64,000 bases of DNA from CBFFRJ01 sp051486985 (GTDB taxonomy: Bacteria > Pseudomonadota > Gammaproteobacteria > Enterobacterales > Enterobacteriaceae): the NCBI RefSeq assembly GCF_051486985.1, contig NZ_JAHVDV010000010.1:1-64000 (forward strand), read 5' to 3'. The position numbers were made by a program, and so were the translations under genes. The notes below the pieces were generated by a model that saw only the letters and a list, made by a program, of their open reading frames with translations, did no database searches and was not told the origin of the DNA. Shown in pieces: positions 48,171 through 57,359 of this stretch (position 1 is its first letter; each line of letters begins with the position of its first letter).

Positions 48171-48395
48171 ATGAGCGCGCTTTTTCTGGCCATTCCCCTG
48201 ACGCTTTTCGTCCTGTTTGTTCTACCGGTCTGGCTATGGCTGCATTACAACAATCGCTCAGCTCAGGGCCAGCTGTCTCAAGGTGAGCAGCAGCGCCTGG
48301 TTCAACTGACCGATGACGCAAGGCGCATGCGCGAACGCATTCAGGCGCTGGAAGACATTCTCGATGCGGAGCACCCCAACTGGAGAGATCGCTGA
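48171..48395 (+). CDS. pspB: PspB phage-shock membrane regulator
   Basis: A 74-residue inner-membrane protein. One N-terminal span (FLAIPLTLFVLFVLPVWLWLH) is followed by a cytoplasmic leucine-rich helix (RLVQLTDDARRMRERIQALEDIL). Works with PspC to signal membrane stress to PspA. Its stop overlaps the pspC start (TGATG). Confidence 0.96.
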   Translation: MSALFLAIPLTLFVLFVLPVWLWLHYNNRSAQGQLSQGEQQRLVQLTDDARRMRERIQALEDILDAEHPNWRDR

Positions 48396-48754
48396 TGGCA
48401 GGATTACCATTAAATAAAAAACTTTGGCGCATTCCACAGCAGGGCATGGTCAAAGGCGTTTGTGCTGGTGTCGCCCATTACCTGGACGTGCCGGTTAAAC
48501 TGATTCGCCTGATAACCGTGCTGGCGATGCTGTTTGGGCTCTTTTTCCCGGTGCTGGTGGTTTATATCATCATGACCTTTGTACTCGATCCTATGCCGGC
48601 GCATTTTACCGAAGAAGAAAATGCTCCCACCAGCGGCGAGCTATTAGAAAGGGTCGATAATGAATTAAAGAGCGGTGAGCAGCGGCTTCGGGAGATGGAA
48701 CGTTATGTCACTTCCGATACGTTTTCACTGAGAAGTCGCTTTCGACAGCTTTAA
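48395..48754 (+). CDS. pspC: PspC phage-shock membrane sensor
   Basis: A 119-residue protein with the PspC domain: KKLWRIPQQGMVKGVCAGVAHYLDVPVKLIRLITVL and a membrane span near residues 45-68. A C-terminal helical segment follows. It binds PspA and PspB and in other enterics protects against secretin toxicity. It has the same length as in E. coli. Confidence 0.96.
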   Translation: MAGLPLNKKLWRIPQQGMVKGVCAGVAHYLDVPVKLIRLITVLAMLFGLFFPVLVVYIIMTFVLDPMPAHFTEEENAPTSGELLERVDNELKSGEQRLREMERYVTSDTFSLRSRFRQL

Positions 48755-48771
48755 CCAAGAGGTATCGCATC

Positions 48772-48990
48772 ATGGCGAAATGGCAACAGACAGCGCAAAA
48801 GATGAAACCGGGCGTGAAACTCGTCGGCAAAATGGCCCTCCTGGCGGCGCTGCGTTTCGGCCCGGCAGGGGTGGCGGGTTGGGCGGTGAAATCCGTTGCC
48901 CGCCGCCCGGTTAAGTTACTGCTGGCGTTCGCTCTGGAACCGTTACTGAACCGGGCTGCGGGCAAAATTTCCCGACGTTTTAACAAATAA
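48772..48990 (+). CDS. pspD: PspD phage-shock peripheral membrane protein
   Basis: A 72-residue basic, amphipathic protein (E. coli 73). It is the last gene of the tight pspABCD unit, 17 bases after pspC. Its role is auxiliary to PspA. Conserved GPAGVAGWAVKSVARRPVKLLLAFALEPLLNR. Confidence 0.93.
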   Translation: MAKWQQTAQKMKPGVKLVGKMALLAALRFGPAGVAGWAVKSVARRPVKLLLAFALEPLLNRAAGKISRRFNK

Positions 48991-49084
48991 AGACGCGCCA
49001 GCAGATTTGCGCCAGCCGAGACAAAAATGGCGGCGTGAAAGGCGTATAGTTCTCCAGGGAGTTAATCAAACTAAGGAAAGAAAA

Positions 49085-49399
49085 ATGTTAAAACAGATGC
49101 TAATTGCCATTACCTTTGCCAGCAGCACGCAGGCCTTTGCCGCTGAACAGTGGGTCGATGTTCGGGTGCCGGAACAGTTTCAACAGGAGCACATTCAGGG
49201 CGCGGTTAATATCCCCTTAAAGGATATTCAGGCCGGACAGGTTCACTCCCTGTCCCGCGATGACACCCTTTATCTTTACTGCAATTCTGGTCGTCAGGCG
49301 ACGCTGGCGCAGGAAAAATTGCAGCAGTTAGGTTATCAGCATGTCATTAACAAAGGCGGCATGAACCAGCTAAATATGCCCACCATTAAATCTCAATAA
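49085..49399 (+). CDS. pspE: PspE periplasmic rhodanese
   Basis: A 104-residue protein with a signal peptide (MLKQMLIAITFASSTQAFA) and a single rhodanese domain whose active loop is CNSGRQ, with the cysteine near residue 70. It transfers sulfane sulfur from thiosulfate to cyanide or other acceptors. The start at ATG 49085 follows AAGGAAAGAAAA. The 95 bases from pspD contain a TATAGT -10-like element, so besides psp read-through it may have its own promoter. In E. coli, pspE has been linked to YcjW-controlled sulfide production. Confidence 0.94.
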   Translation: MLKQMLIAITFASSTQAFAAEQWVDVRVPEQFQQEHIQGAVNIPLKDIQAGQVHSLSRDDTLYLYCNSGRQATLAQEKLQQLGYQHVINKGGMNQLNMPTIKSQ

Positions 49400-49622
49400 T
49401 ACTTTACGGCGTGGTACCTGGCCCCCGGGCACCACGCTGAATAACCGCACAACACGCCCTGCCTGAATGATTTAGCCTGAAATAATCGGTGGTAAAAGGT
49501 ATCCCTCATCGCCGGGAAGATAACAATTTCATCACATTTCTATTTATTTTGCAGCAGCTCACAAATACGCATTTTTCCAGCTAGAAACCTTATTTTCTCA
49601 GCGGGTAACCCCTGTTGGCTGA
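49400..49622. other. Spacer between pspE and ycjM promoter
   Basis: No gene is seen. A GC-rich hairpin (GCGTGGT with ACCACGC, about 49409-49437) follows pspE and may end or protect its message; it lacks a T run. The rest is AT-rich DNA leading to the ycjM promoter. Confidence 0.55.
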
Positions 49623-49675
49623 TTGACAGTGTATTTTACGAAGAGTAATCTCGCTGCGCATGGGACCGCTACCAC
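49623..49675 (+). promoter_or_regulatory. ycjM promoter with LacI-type operator
   Basis: TTGACA (49623-49628), 17 bases and TAATCT (49646-49651) form a strong sigma70 promoter. Directly after the expected start of transcription lies ATGGGACCGCTACCAC (49660-49675), whose TGGnAnCG core is imperfectly palindromic in LacI-family style. The identical 16 bases recur at 59601. The neighbouring LacI-type regulator YcjW is the likely ligand, acting by blocking initiation. Confidence 0.8.
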
Positions 49676-49686
49676 GGAAAGGCGAA

Positions 49687-51366
49687 ATGAATCCAAAAAT
49701 AAAAGGATGTTTAAATCAGGTCTATGGCGAAGCATTTACTTCCGCGCATTTCGATGCGCTTAACAGCCGATTAAATGCATCACGTAAAAATATTTCTAAA
49801 AGACGAAAAGGGCATTGGGATGAGAGTGATGTCGTTCTTATCACCTATGCCGATCAATTCCATGAACAGGATCAGAAACCGCTTGCGACATTCAACCAGT
49901 TTTATCGTCAGTGGCTGCAGGCTATTTTTTCGCATGTGCATCTGCTGCCTTTTTATCCGTGGTCGTCAGACGACGGTTTCTCAGTTATAGATTATCATCA
50001 GGTCGCTTTGGAAACCGGCGGGTGGGATGATATTGAGGAACTGAATAAATCCAGTAAGCTGATGTTTGATTTCGTCTGTAATCATATGTCGGCTAAAAGT
50101 GAATGGTTCAAAAAATACTTAAACCAGGAGACTGAATTTGAAAATTTTTTTATCACTCACGACCCAACAATTGATCTCAGCGGCGTAACGCGCCCCCGCA
50201 CTTTACCTCTTCTGACGCCTTTTACTTTTAAAGACAAATCCACGCGCTACGTGTGGACAACCTTCAGCGATGATCAGATAGACCTGAATTACGCAAACCC
50301 CAATGTCCTGCTGGCAATGGTGGATGTGCTGTTAAGCTACCTTGAAAAAGGGGCTGATTATGTGCGTCTCGATGCCGTAGGGTTCATGTGGAAAGCGCCG
50401 GGAACATCCTGTATCCACCTTGAACAGACCCATCAACTGATAAAGTTATTCCGCGCCATTGCTGACGATGTCGCACCGGGTACGGTTATCATTACGGAAA
50501 CGAACGTCCCGCATAAAGATAATATTTCGTACTTTGGTAATGGCCGGGATGAAGCACAGATGGTTTACCAGTTTTCCCTTCCACCTTTAGTGCTTCATGC
50601 GGTACAGCGGCAGAATGTCTCCTCATTATGCCAGTGGGCGCAGACGCTCAAACTGCCTTCAACCGACACCACCTGGTTTAACTTTCTGGCATCACACGAT
50701 GGAATTGGACTTAATCCACTGCGTGGCCTCTTACCGGAAGAGGAAATAGTCAAACTGGTTGCCGAGTTACAACAGCAGGGGGCATTGGTTAACTGGAAAA
50801 ACAATCCGGACGGTAGCCGAAGCCCCTATGAAATTAATGTGACCTATATGGACGCGTTAAGCCCGCGGGATGCCAGTGATGACGAACGATTCGCGCGATT
50901 TTATCTTGCTCATGCACTGTTACTCAGCTTTCCTGGCGTACCAGCAGTTTATATTCAAAGTATGTTGGGTTCACGCAACGATTATAATGGTGTGGAGCAA
51001 CTGGGTTATAACCGGGCAATTAACCGCAAAAAATATCAAAGCGATGCGATTGAAGCAGAATTAATGGATTTGGATACGCTGCGCTCTCGGGTTTATAATG
51101 CGCTGGCACGCCTGATTGTTATCCGGCGTGATAATAAAGCCTTTCACCCTGACAGCCATTTTGAAATTAATGATATCGCGCCTGCCGTCTTGCAAATTAT
51201 ACGCACTGCGGAAACAGGCGAGAAGCTTATCGCCTTATTTAATGTGAGCAGTCAACGTCAGATATGTCGTGTTGATATTGGTGCCGGGTTTGATTTGTTG
51301 AGCGAAACGACGCTTTCTGATGAAGAATTAACGCTGCACCCCTGGCAGGTTATGTGGATTAAATAA
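49687..51366 (+). CDS. ycjM: Glucosylglycerate phosphorylase
   Basis: A 559-residue GH13 subfamily 18 enzyme, the same length as E. coli YcjM. The nucleophile Asp lies in YVRLDAVGFMWK (about residue 238), the acid/base Glu in IITETNVPH, and the third acid in FLASHDGIG. It splits glucosylglycerate with phosphate, giving alpha-glucose 1-phosphate and glycerate in the cytoplasm. I chose the ATG at 49687, after GGAAAGGCGAA, which matches the E. coli start. It is the first gene of the ycj operon. Confidence 0.93.
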   Translation: MNPKIKGCLNQVYGEAFTSAHFDALNSRLNASRKNISKRRKGHWDESDVVLITYADQFHEQDQKPLATFNQFYRQWLQAIFSHVHLLPFYPWSSDDGFSVIDYHQVALETGGWDDIEELNKSSKLMFDFVCNHMSAKSEWFKKYLNQETEFENFFITHDPTIDLSGVTRPRTLPLLTPFTFKDKSTRYVWTTFSDDQIDLNYANPNVLLAMVDVLLSYLEKGADYVRLDAVGFMWKAPGTSCIHLEQTHQLIKLFRAIADDVAPGTVIITETNVPHKDNISYFGNGRDEAQMVYQFSLPPLVLHAVQRQNVSSLCQWAQTLKLPSTDTTWFNFLASHDGIGLNPLRGLLPEEEIVKLVAELQQQGALVNWKNNPDGSRSPYEINVTYMDALSPRDASDDERFARFYLAHALLLSFPGVPAVYIQSMLGSRNDYNGVEQLGYNRAINRKKYQSDAIEAELMDLDTLRSRVYNALARLIVIRRDNKAFHPDSHFEINDIAPAVLQIIRTAETGEKLIALFNVSSQRQICRVDIGAGFDLLSETTLSDEELTLHPWQVMWIK

Positions 51367-51382
51367 TAAAAAGGAAATTCTC

Positions 51383-52675
51383 ATGCTTAAAACTCACGTT
51401 GTGCTGATCTCAGCACTGGTTTCCTGCGCTCTGTTATCTGGATGCAAGGAAGATAAAAAATCTCATGTCTCAATTGAATTTATGCACTCTTCTGTAGAAC
51501 AGGAGCGCCAGGCCGTCATTTCTCAATTAATTGCCCGCTTCGAAAAAGAGAATCCTGAAATTAGCGTCAAACAGGTGCCGGTTGAAGAGGATGCCTATAA
51601 CACTAAAGTCATCACGCTTGCGCGCAGTGGATCCTTACCCGAAGTCATTGAAACCAGCCATGACTACGCAAAGGTGATGGATAAAGAGGCACTTATCGAC
51701 AGAGAGGCGGTGGGAAGAGTGATTGGTACGGTAGGGGAGAATGCCTTCTATGACGGCGTGCTGCGTATTGTCCGAACTGAAGATGGTACTGCCTGGACCG
51801 GCGTCCCGGTCAGCGCCTGGATTGGGGGCATCTGGTATCGCAAAGATGTTCTGGAAAAAGCCGGTCTGGAGAAGCCGAATAACTGGCAGCAGTTACTGGA
51901 GGCCGCGCAGAAGCTTAACGACCCGGCCCATAAAAAATACGGCATTGCCCTGCCGACGGCAGAGAGCGTACTGACCGAACAGTCCTTCTCGCAGTTTGCG
52001 TTATCGAACCATGCCAACGTCTTTGATGCGCAGGGTAAAATCACCCTAAATACCCAGGAGATGACCGAGGCGCTGGATTATTACCGATCACTGGCGGCCT
52101 ATACGATGCCGGGGTCTAACGACATCATGGAAGTGAAAGACGCTTTCATGAACGGCACCGCACCCATGGCCATCTATTCCACCTACATCCTGCCTGCCGT
52201 GATTAAAGAAGGCGATCCGCAAAACGTCGGATTTATGGTTCCCACCGAAAAGAGCTCCGCCGTTTACGGCATGCTGACCTCACTCACCATCACCGCGGGC
52301 CAGAAACAGGATGAGACGGATGCCGCAGAGAAATTTGTCGCCTTTATGGAGCAGGCAGACAACATCGCCGACTGGGTGATGATGTCGCCGGGCGCAGCGC
52401 TGCCGGTCAATAAAGCGGTGGTCGATACCGTGACCTGGAAAGATAACGACGTCATCAAAGCCCTGGGTGATCTGCCAAACCAGTTGATTGCTGAGCTGCC
52501 TAACATCCAGGTGTTTGGCGCCGTCGGCGATAAAAACTTTACCCGCATGGGCGATGTGACCGGATCGGGTGTCGTGAGCACCCTGGTGCATAACGTCACG
52601 GTAGGCAAAGCCGATCTTTCAACGACTCTCAAGGCAAGCCAGAAAAAACTGGATGACCTCGTTGAACAGCGCTAA
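51383..52675 (+). CDS. ycjN: Sugar ABC transporter binding lipoprotein
   Basis: A 430-residue protein with a lipoprotein signal peptide ending LLSGC (Cys21). The family 1 extracellular sugar-binding fold follows (IEFMHSSVEQERQAVISQLIARFEKENPEISVKQVPV). It should bind an alpha-glucoside or related sugar in the periplasm and deliver it to YcjO/YcjP. The ligand is not known. It starts 16 bases after ycjM. Confidence 0.93.
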   Translation: MLKTHVVLISALVSCALLSGCKEDKKSHVSIEFMHSSVEQERQAVISQLIARFEKENPEISVKQVPVEEDAYNTKVITLARSGSLPEVIETSHDYAKVMDKEALIDREAVGRVIGTVGENAFYDGVLRIVRTEDGTAWTGVPVSAWIGGIWYRKDVLEKAGLEKPNNWQQLLEAAQKLNDPAHKKYGIALPTAESVLTEQSFSQFALSNHANVFDAQGKITLNTQEMTEALDYYRSLAAYTMPGSNDIMEVKDAFMNGTAPMAIYSTYILPAVIKEGDPQNVGFMVPTEKSSAVYGMLTSLTITAGQKQDETDAAEKFVAFMEQADNIADWVMMSPGAALPVNKAVVDTVTWKDNDVIKALGDLPNQLIAELPNIQVFGAVGDKNFTRMGDVTGSGVVSTLVHNVTVGKADLSTTLKASQKKLDDLVEQR

Positions 52676-52695
52676 TGGGAAAGTGGGAAACCGTG

Positions 52696-53577
52696 ATGAA
52701 CAGGTTCTTTTCTGGTCGATCTGATATGCCATTCGCCATGCTGCTGCTGGCGCCCAGCTTGCTGTTGCTTGGCGGGCTGGTGGTCTGGCCAATGATATCC
52801 AATATCGAAATCAGTTTTTTACGTCTGCCGCTGAATCCGCGCATCGAATCGACGTTTGTGGGATTGAGCAACTATATCCGCATCCTCTCCGACCCGGGAT
52901 TCTGGCACTCGTTGTGGATGACGCTCTGGTATACCGCGCTTGTCGTGGCAGGGAGTACCGTACTGGGATTAGGCGTGGCGATGTTTTTTAACCGCGAGTT
53001 CCGTATGCGAAAAACGGCGCGCTCGCTGGTAATCCTCTCGTACGTAACGCCTTCTATTTCACTGGTGTTTGCCTGGAAGTACATGTTTAACAACGGCTAC
53101 GGTATTGTGAACTATCTCGGCGTCGACCTGCTTCATCTCTACGATCAGGCGCCGCTATGGTTTGATAATCCCGGCAGCAGTTTTGTGCTGGTAGTGCTGT
53201 TTGCCATCTGGCGCTATTTCCCGTACGCCTTTATCTCCTTTCTGGCTATTTTGCAGACGATTGATAAATCCCTGTATGAAGCCGCTGAGATGGATGGTGC
53301 CAACGCATGGCAGCGTTTTCGTATCGTGACTTTGCCCGCCATTATGCCGGTGCTGGCTACGGTGGTAACGCTTCGTACCATCTGGATGTTCTATATGTTC
53401 GCCGATGTTTATCTGCTTACCACCAAAGTCGATATTCTCGGGGTCTATCTCTATAAAACGGCGTTTGCATTTAATGACTTAGGTAAGGCCGCGGCGATTT
53501 CAGTTGTGCTCTTCGTCATTATTTTCGCTGTTATCCTGCTGACCAGAAAACGGGTGAACCTCTATGGCAACAAATAA
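52696..53577 (+). CDS. ycjO: Sugar ABC transporter permease, MalF type
   Basis: A 293-residue inner-membrane protein. I chose ATG 52696 (MNRFFSGRSDMPFAM), which gives the E. coli length; an upstream in-frame ATG at 52675 would add seven residues. It has six membrane spans and the EAA loop YEAAEMDGANAWQRFRIVTLP (about 199-219), where the ATPase docks. It overlaps ycjP by 14 bases. Confidence 0.92.
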   Translation: MNRFFSGRSDMPFAMLLLAPSLLLLGGLVVWPMISNIEISFLRLPLNPRIESTFVGLSNYIRILSDPGFWHSLWMTLWYTALVVAGSTVLGLGVAMFFNREFRMRKTARSLVILSYVTPSISLVFAWKYMFNNGYGIVNYLGVDLLHLYDQAPLWFDNPGSSFVLVVLFAIWRYFPYAFISFLAILQTIDKSLYEAAEMDGANAWQRFRIVTLPAIMPVLATVVTLRTIWMFYMFADVYLLTTKVDILGVYLYKTAFAFNDLGKAAAISVVLFVIIFAVILLTRKRVNLYGNK

Positions 53578-54406
53578 ACGCGCGCTCAGACGCACTGGCT
53601 TCTATTGCGGTCTCTTCGTCTTTCTGTTCATCACGCTGTTTCCCTTCTTTGTGATGCTGATGACGTCGTTTAAGAGCGCGAAAGAGGCGATTTCACTGCA
53701 TCCCACGCTGCTGCCACAGCAGTGGACGCTGGAGCACTATATCGACATTTTCAATCCGTTGATTTTTCCGTTTGTCGATTATTTCCGTAACAGCATGGTC
53801 GTCTCCGTGGTGTCGTCATTTGTCGCGGTATTTCTCGGCGTGCTGGGGGCATATGCCTTATCCCGCCTGCGTTTTAAAGGGCGGATGACTATTAATGCCA
53901 GCTTTTACACGGTGTATATGTTCTCCGGCATCCTGTTGGTAGTGCCGTTGTTCAAAATCATCACCGCGCTGGGAATTTATGATACCGAAATGGCGCTGAT
54001 CGTCACCATGATCACCCAAACGCTACCCACTGCCGTTTTTATGCTGAAAAGCTACTTCGACACCATTCCGGAAGAGATAGAGGAGGCGGCAATGATGGAT
54101 GGATTAAGCCGCTTGCAGATCATCTTTCGCATCACCGTTCCACTGGCAATGTCCGGTCTGGTTTCGGTTTTTGTTTACTGCTTTATGGTGGCCTGGAATG
54201 ACTATCTGTTTGCGTCGATTTTCCTTTCCAGCGCCAGCAATTTCACCCTGCCGGTCGGCCTGAACGCGCTGTTCAGCACGCCGGACTATATCTGGGGACG
54301 CATGATGGCGGCGTCGCTGGTGACGGCCCTGCCGGTCGTCATTATGTATGCGCTTTCCGAACGTTTTATTAAGAGTGGCTTGACCGCAGGCGGCGTGAAG
54401 GGCTGA
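53564..54406 (+). CDS. ycjP: Sugar ABC transporter permease, MalG type
   Basis: A 280-residue protein, the same length as in E. coli, with six spans and the EAA loop EEIEEAAMMDGLSRLQIIFRITVPLA (about 170-195). It pairs with YcjO to form the channel. The coupling ATPase is probably YcjV, at the far end of the operon. Confidence 0.93.
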   Translation: MATNKRALRRTGFYCGLFVFLFITLFPFFVMLMTSFKSAKEAISLHPTLLPQQWTLEHYIDIFNPLIFPFVDYFRNSMVVSVVSSFVAVFLGVLGAYALSRLRFKGRMTINASFYTVYMFSGILLVVPLFKIITALGIYDTEMALIVTMITQTLPTAVFMLKSYFDTIPEEIEEAAMMDGLSRLQIIFRITVPLAMSGLVSVFVYCFMVAWNDYLFASIFLSSASNFTLPVGLNALFSTPDYIWGRMMAASLVTALPVVIMYALSERFIKSGLTAGGVKG

Positions 54407-54434
54407 AGCGGCCAGTTTAATCAAGGAGTGATAA

Positions 54435-55487
54435 ATGAAAAAGTTAGTTGCCGTAGAACCGCGTGTTGCTGCGCTGGTGGAGTATGAAGATCGCGCGCTT
54501 TCAGCCAACGAAGTGAGGATCCGTGTGCGCTTCGGTGCGCCGAAGCACGGCACCGAGGTGGTCGATTTTCGCGCTGCCAGCCCATTTATTAATGAGGATT
54601 TCAACGCCGAGTGGCAGATGTTTATGCCTCGTCCTGAAGGCGCGCCGCGCGGGATTGAGTTTGGTCAATTCCAGCTTGGCAACATGGTGGTGGGAGACAT
54701 TATCGAATGCGGCAGTGACGTCACGGATTATGTCGTGGGCGATTCTGTTTGCGGTTACGGCCCGCTCTCTGAAACCGTCATTATTAATGCCGTCAACAAC
54801 TACAAGCTGCGCAAGATGCCAGCGGGCAGCAGCTGGAAAAATGCTGTTTGCTACGATCCGGCGCAGTTTGCCATGAGCGGCGTGCGTGATGCCAACGTCC
54901 GCGTTGGCGATTTCGTGGTTATTGTGGGGCTGGGGGCCATCGGCCAGATTGCGGTACAGCTGGCGAAAAAAGCTGGCGCCTCTGTTGTGATTGGCGTCGA
55001 TCCGATTAGCCATCGTTGTGATATTGCCTGCCGTCATGGCGCCGACGTCTGTCTCAATCCGATCGGCACCGACGTGGGTATGGAAATCAAGAAGCTGACC
55101 CAGCGGCAGGGTGCCGATGTAATCATCGAAACCAGTGGTCACACGGATGCGCTGCAGTCGGCGCTGCGCGGCCTGGCCTACGGCGGCACCATCTCCTACG
55201 TTGCCTTTGCCAAACCCTTCACGGAAGGCTTCAACCTGGGTCGTGAAGCGCACTTCAATAACGCCAGAATCGTCTTCTCGCGTGCGTGCAGCGAACCTAA
55301 CCCGGACTATCCACGCTGGAGCCGCAAGCGCATTGAAGAGGCCTGTTGGGAGCTATTGATGAACGGCTACCTCGATTGCGACGAGATAATCGATCCCGTC
55401 GTTCCTTTCGCCAATAGCCCGGAAAGCTACATGCAGTATGTCGACCAGCACCCGGAGCTGAGCATCAAAATGGGCGTCACGTTTTAA
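54435..55487 (+). CDS. ycjQ: Zinc-type D-guloside 3-dehydrogenase
   Basis: A 350-residue medium-chain dehydrogenase with the NAD-binding motif VIVGLGAIGQIAVQLAKKAGA (about residues 157-177) and GIEFGQFQLGN upstream. In E. coli, YcjQ interconverts D-gulosides and 3-keto-D-gulosides, working with YcjR and YcjS to turn gulosides into glucosides. The full set is present here in the same order. Confidence 0.92.
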   Translation: MKKLVAVEPRVAALVEYEDRALSANEVRIRVRFGAPKHGTEVVDFRAASPFINEDFNAEWQMFMPRPEGAPRGIEFGQFQLGNMVVGDIIECGSDVTDYVVGDSVCGYGPLSETVIINAVNNYKLRKMPAGSSWKNAVCYDPAQFAMSGVRDANVRVGDFVVIVGLGAIGQIAVQLAKKAGASVVIGVDPISHRCDIACRHGADVCLNPIGTDVGMEIKKLTQRQGADVIIETSGHTDALQSALRGLAYGGTISYVAFAKPFTEGFNLGREAHFNNARIVFSRACSEPNPDYPRWSRKRIEEACWELLMNGYLDCDEIIDPVVPFANSPESYMQYVDQHPELSIKMGVTF

Positions 55488-55504
55488 CCAAAGGAATGCA
55501 GAAG

Positions 55505-56293
55505 ATGAAAATTGGAACACAGAACCAGGCCTTTTTTCCGGAAAATATTCTGGAGAAGTTTCGTTATATCAAGGCAATGGGATTTGATGGCTTTGAAATT
55601 GATGGCAAGCTCCTGGTCAATCACCTGGAAGAGGTGAAAGCGGCAATAGCCCAAACCGGCCTGCCGGTGACCACCGCCTGTGGCGGCTATGACGGCTGGA
55701 TTGGCGATTTTATTGAAGAGCGTCGTCTTAACGGTTTACAGCAAATAACCCGCATCCTTGAAGCACTGGCGGAAGCAGGCGGTAAAGGCATCGTCGTACC
55801 CGCCGCCTGGGGCATGTTTACTTTCCGCCTGCCGCCAATGACGTCACCCCGGAGTCTGGCAGGCGATCGTAAAGCGATCAGCGACTCGCTGATCTACCTG
55901 GATAAGGTCGCAGAACGCACCGGAACGGTGGTCTATCTGGAACCGCTCAACCGCTACCAGGACCATATGATCAACACCCTCGCTGACGCGCGCCGCTATA
56001 TCGTGGAAAACCAGCTGCAACACGTGCAGATCATCGGTGATTTCTACCATATGAACATTGAAGAGGACGATATAGCGCAGGCGCTGCATGAAAACCGCGA
56101 TCTGCTCGGCCATGTGCACATTGCGGATAACCATCGTTATCAGCCGGGTAGCGGCTCGCTGAATTTCAGCGCACTCTTTGACCAGTTGCGTCAGGATAAC
56201 TATCAGGGGTACGTGGTCTACGAAGGTCGCGTAAGAGCGGATAACCCCGCCGAAGCGTATCGTCAGTCGCTGGCCTGGCTGCGTACCTGCTAA
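55505..56293 (+). CDS. ycjR: 3-keto-D-guloside/glucoside C4 epimerase
   Basis: A 262-residue TIM-barrel protein of the xylose isomerase-like sugar epimerase class. Metal-binding acids and histidines are visible in VVYLEPLNRYQDH (about 141-153), GDFYHMNIEE and HVHIADNHR. It epimerises C4 of 3-keto sugars between guloside and glucoside forms. I chose ATG 55505 (MKIGTQNQAFFPENI), matching the E. coli length. Confidence 0.92.
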   Translation: MKIGTQNQAFFPENILEKFRYIKAMGFDGFEIDGKLLVNHLEEVKAAIAQTGLPVTTACGGYDGWIGDFIEERRLNGLQQITRILEALAEAGGKGIVVPAAWGMFTFRLPPMTSPRSLAGDRKAISDSLIYLDKVAERTGTVVYLEPLNRYQDHMINTLADARRYIVENQLQHVQIIGDFYHMNIEEDDIAQALHENRDLLGHVHIADNHRYQPGSGSLNFSALFDQLRQDNYQGYVVYEGRVRADNPAEAYRQSLAWLRTC

Positions 56294-56303
56294 GAGGGAT
56301 CCC

Positions 56304-57359
56304 GTGAAAAGTGCAACGATAACTTCGCCGCTGCGCGTCGCCATTATCGGCGCCGGGCAGGTGGCGGATAAGGTTCATGCTTCTTACTACAGCACACGTG
56401 CGGATCTGCAACTGGTGGCTGTCTGTGACAGCCGTCTGGAGCAGGCCCAGGCTTTCGCGCACAAATACGGAATACCACTGATCCGGGACGATGTTCAGGC
56501 GATGCTACTTGAGGCGAAGCCGGACATCGTCAGCGTCTGTTCCCCTAATCGTTTTCACTATGAACACGTCATGCAGGCCTTAAAAGCTGGTTGCCACGTC
56601 ATGTGCGAGAAGCCACCGGCTATGTCACCCGACGAAGCGCTGGAGATGCGTAATACCGCGCGACGGATGAATAAGGTTCTCGCTTATGACTTCCATCACC
56701 GTTTTGCGCTGGATACGCGAATACTGCGTGAAAAGGTAATGGATGGTGCACTGGGTGAAATCTACGTGACGAACGCCCGTGCCTTGCGTCGATGTGGCGT
56801 ACCTGGCTGGGGCGTGTTTACCAGTAAAGCGTTACAGGGGGGAGGCCCGCTCATTGATATTGGTATTCATATGCTGGATGCCGCCCTGTATGTGCTGGGA
56901 TTCCCGGCGGTAAAAGGCGTTTACGCCCACAGTTTTCAAAAAATAGGCACACGCAAGAAAAGCGGGCAGTTTGGTGAGTGGGACCCCGCCGCTTACTCCG
57001 TGGAAGATGCCTTATTCGGCACTATTGAATTTCGCAATGGCGGCATTCTGCGCCTTGAAACCTCATTCGCGCTCAATATTCCTGAGCAGTCCATCATGAA
57101 CGTGAACTTTTGTGGTGAAAAAGCGGGCGCAACGTTATTTCCCCTTCAAATCTATACCGACAACGACGGGCAACTGGACGTGCAGTTTCAGCGCGAGGCG
57201 GCGGACGATAATCGCCATTTTCAAAGTATGAAAGCCTTTGTCGATCACCTTTACGGCGAACCCATTGCGCTGGCTGATGCGGAGCAAGGCTTCCTTATCC
57301 AGCAGTTGGTAGCCGCGCTTTATCAGTCCGCTGAAACAGGAAGATATGTGGAATTATGA
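56304..57359 (+). CDS. ycjS: D-glucoside 3-dehydrogenase
   Basis: A 351-residue Gfo/Idh/MocA oxidoreductase starting at GTG. A Rossmann motif (VAIIGAGQVADKVHASYY, about 13-30) and the catalytic-lysine motif CEKPPA (about 98-103) are present. It oxidises C3 of D-glucosides with NAD, the third step shared with YcjQ and YcjR. It overlaps ycjT by four bases. Confidence 0.92.
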   Translation: MKSATITSPLRVAIIGAGQVADKVHASYYSTRADLQLVAVCDSRLEQAQAFAHKYGIPLIRDDVQAMLLEAKPDIVSVCSPNRFHYEHVMQALKAGCHVMCEKPPAMSPDEALEMRNTARRMNKVLAYDFHHRFALDTRILREKVMDGALGEIYVTNARALRRCGVPGWGVFTSKALQGGGPLIDIGIHMLDAALYVLGFPAVKGVYAHSFQKIGTRKKSGQFGEWDPAAYSVEDALFGTIEFRNGGILRLETSFALNIPEQSIMNVNFCGEKAGATLFPLQIYTDNDGQLDVQFQREAADDNRHFQSMKAFVDHLYGEPIALADAEQGFLIQQLVAALYQSAETGRYVEL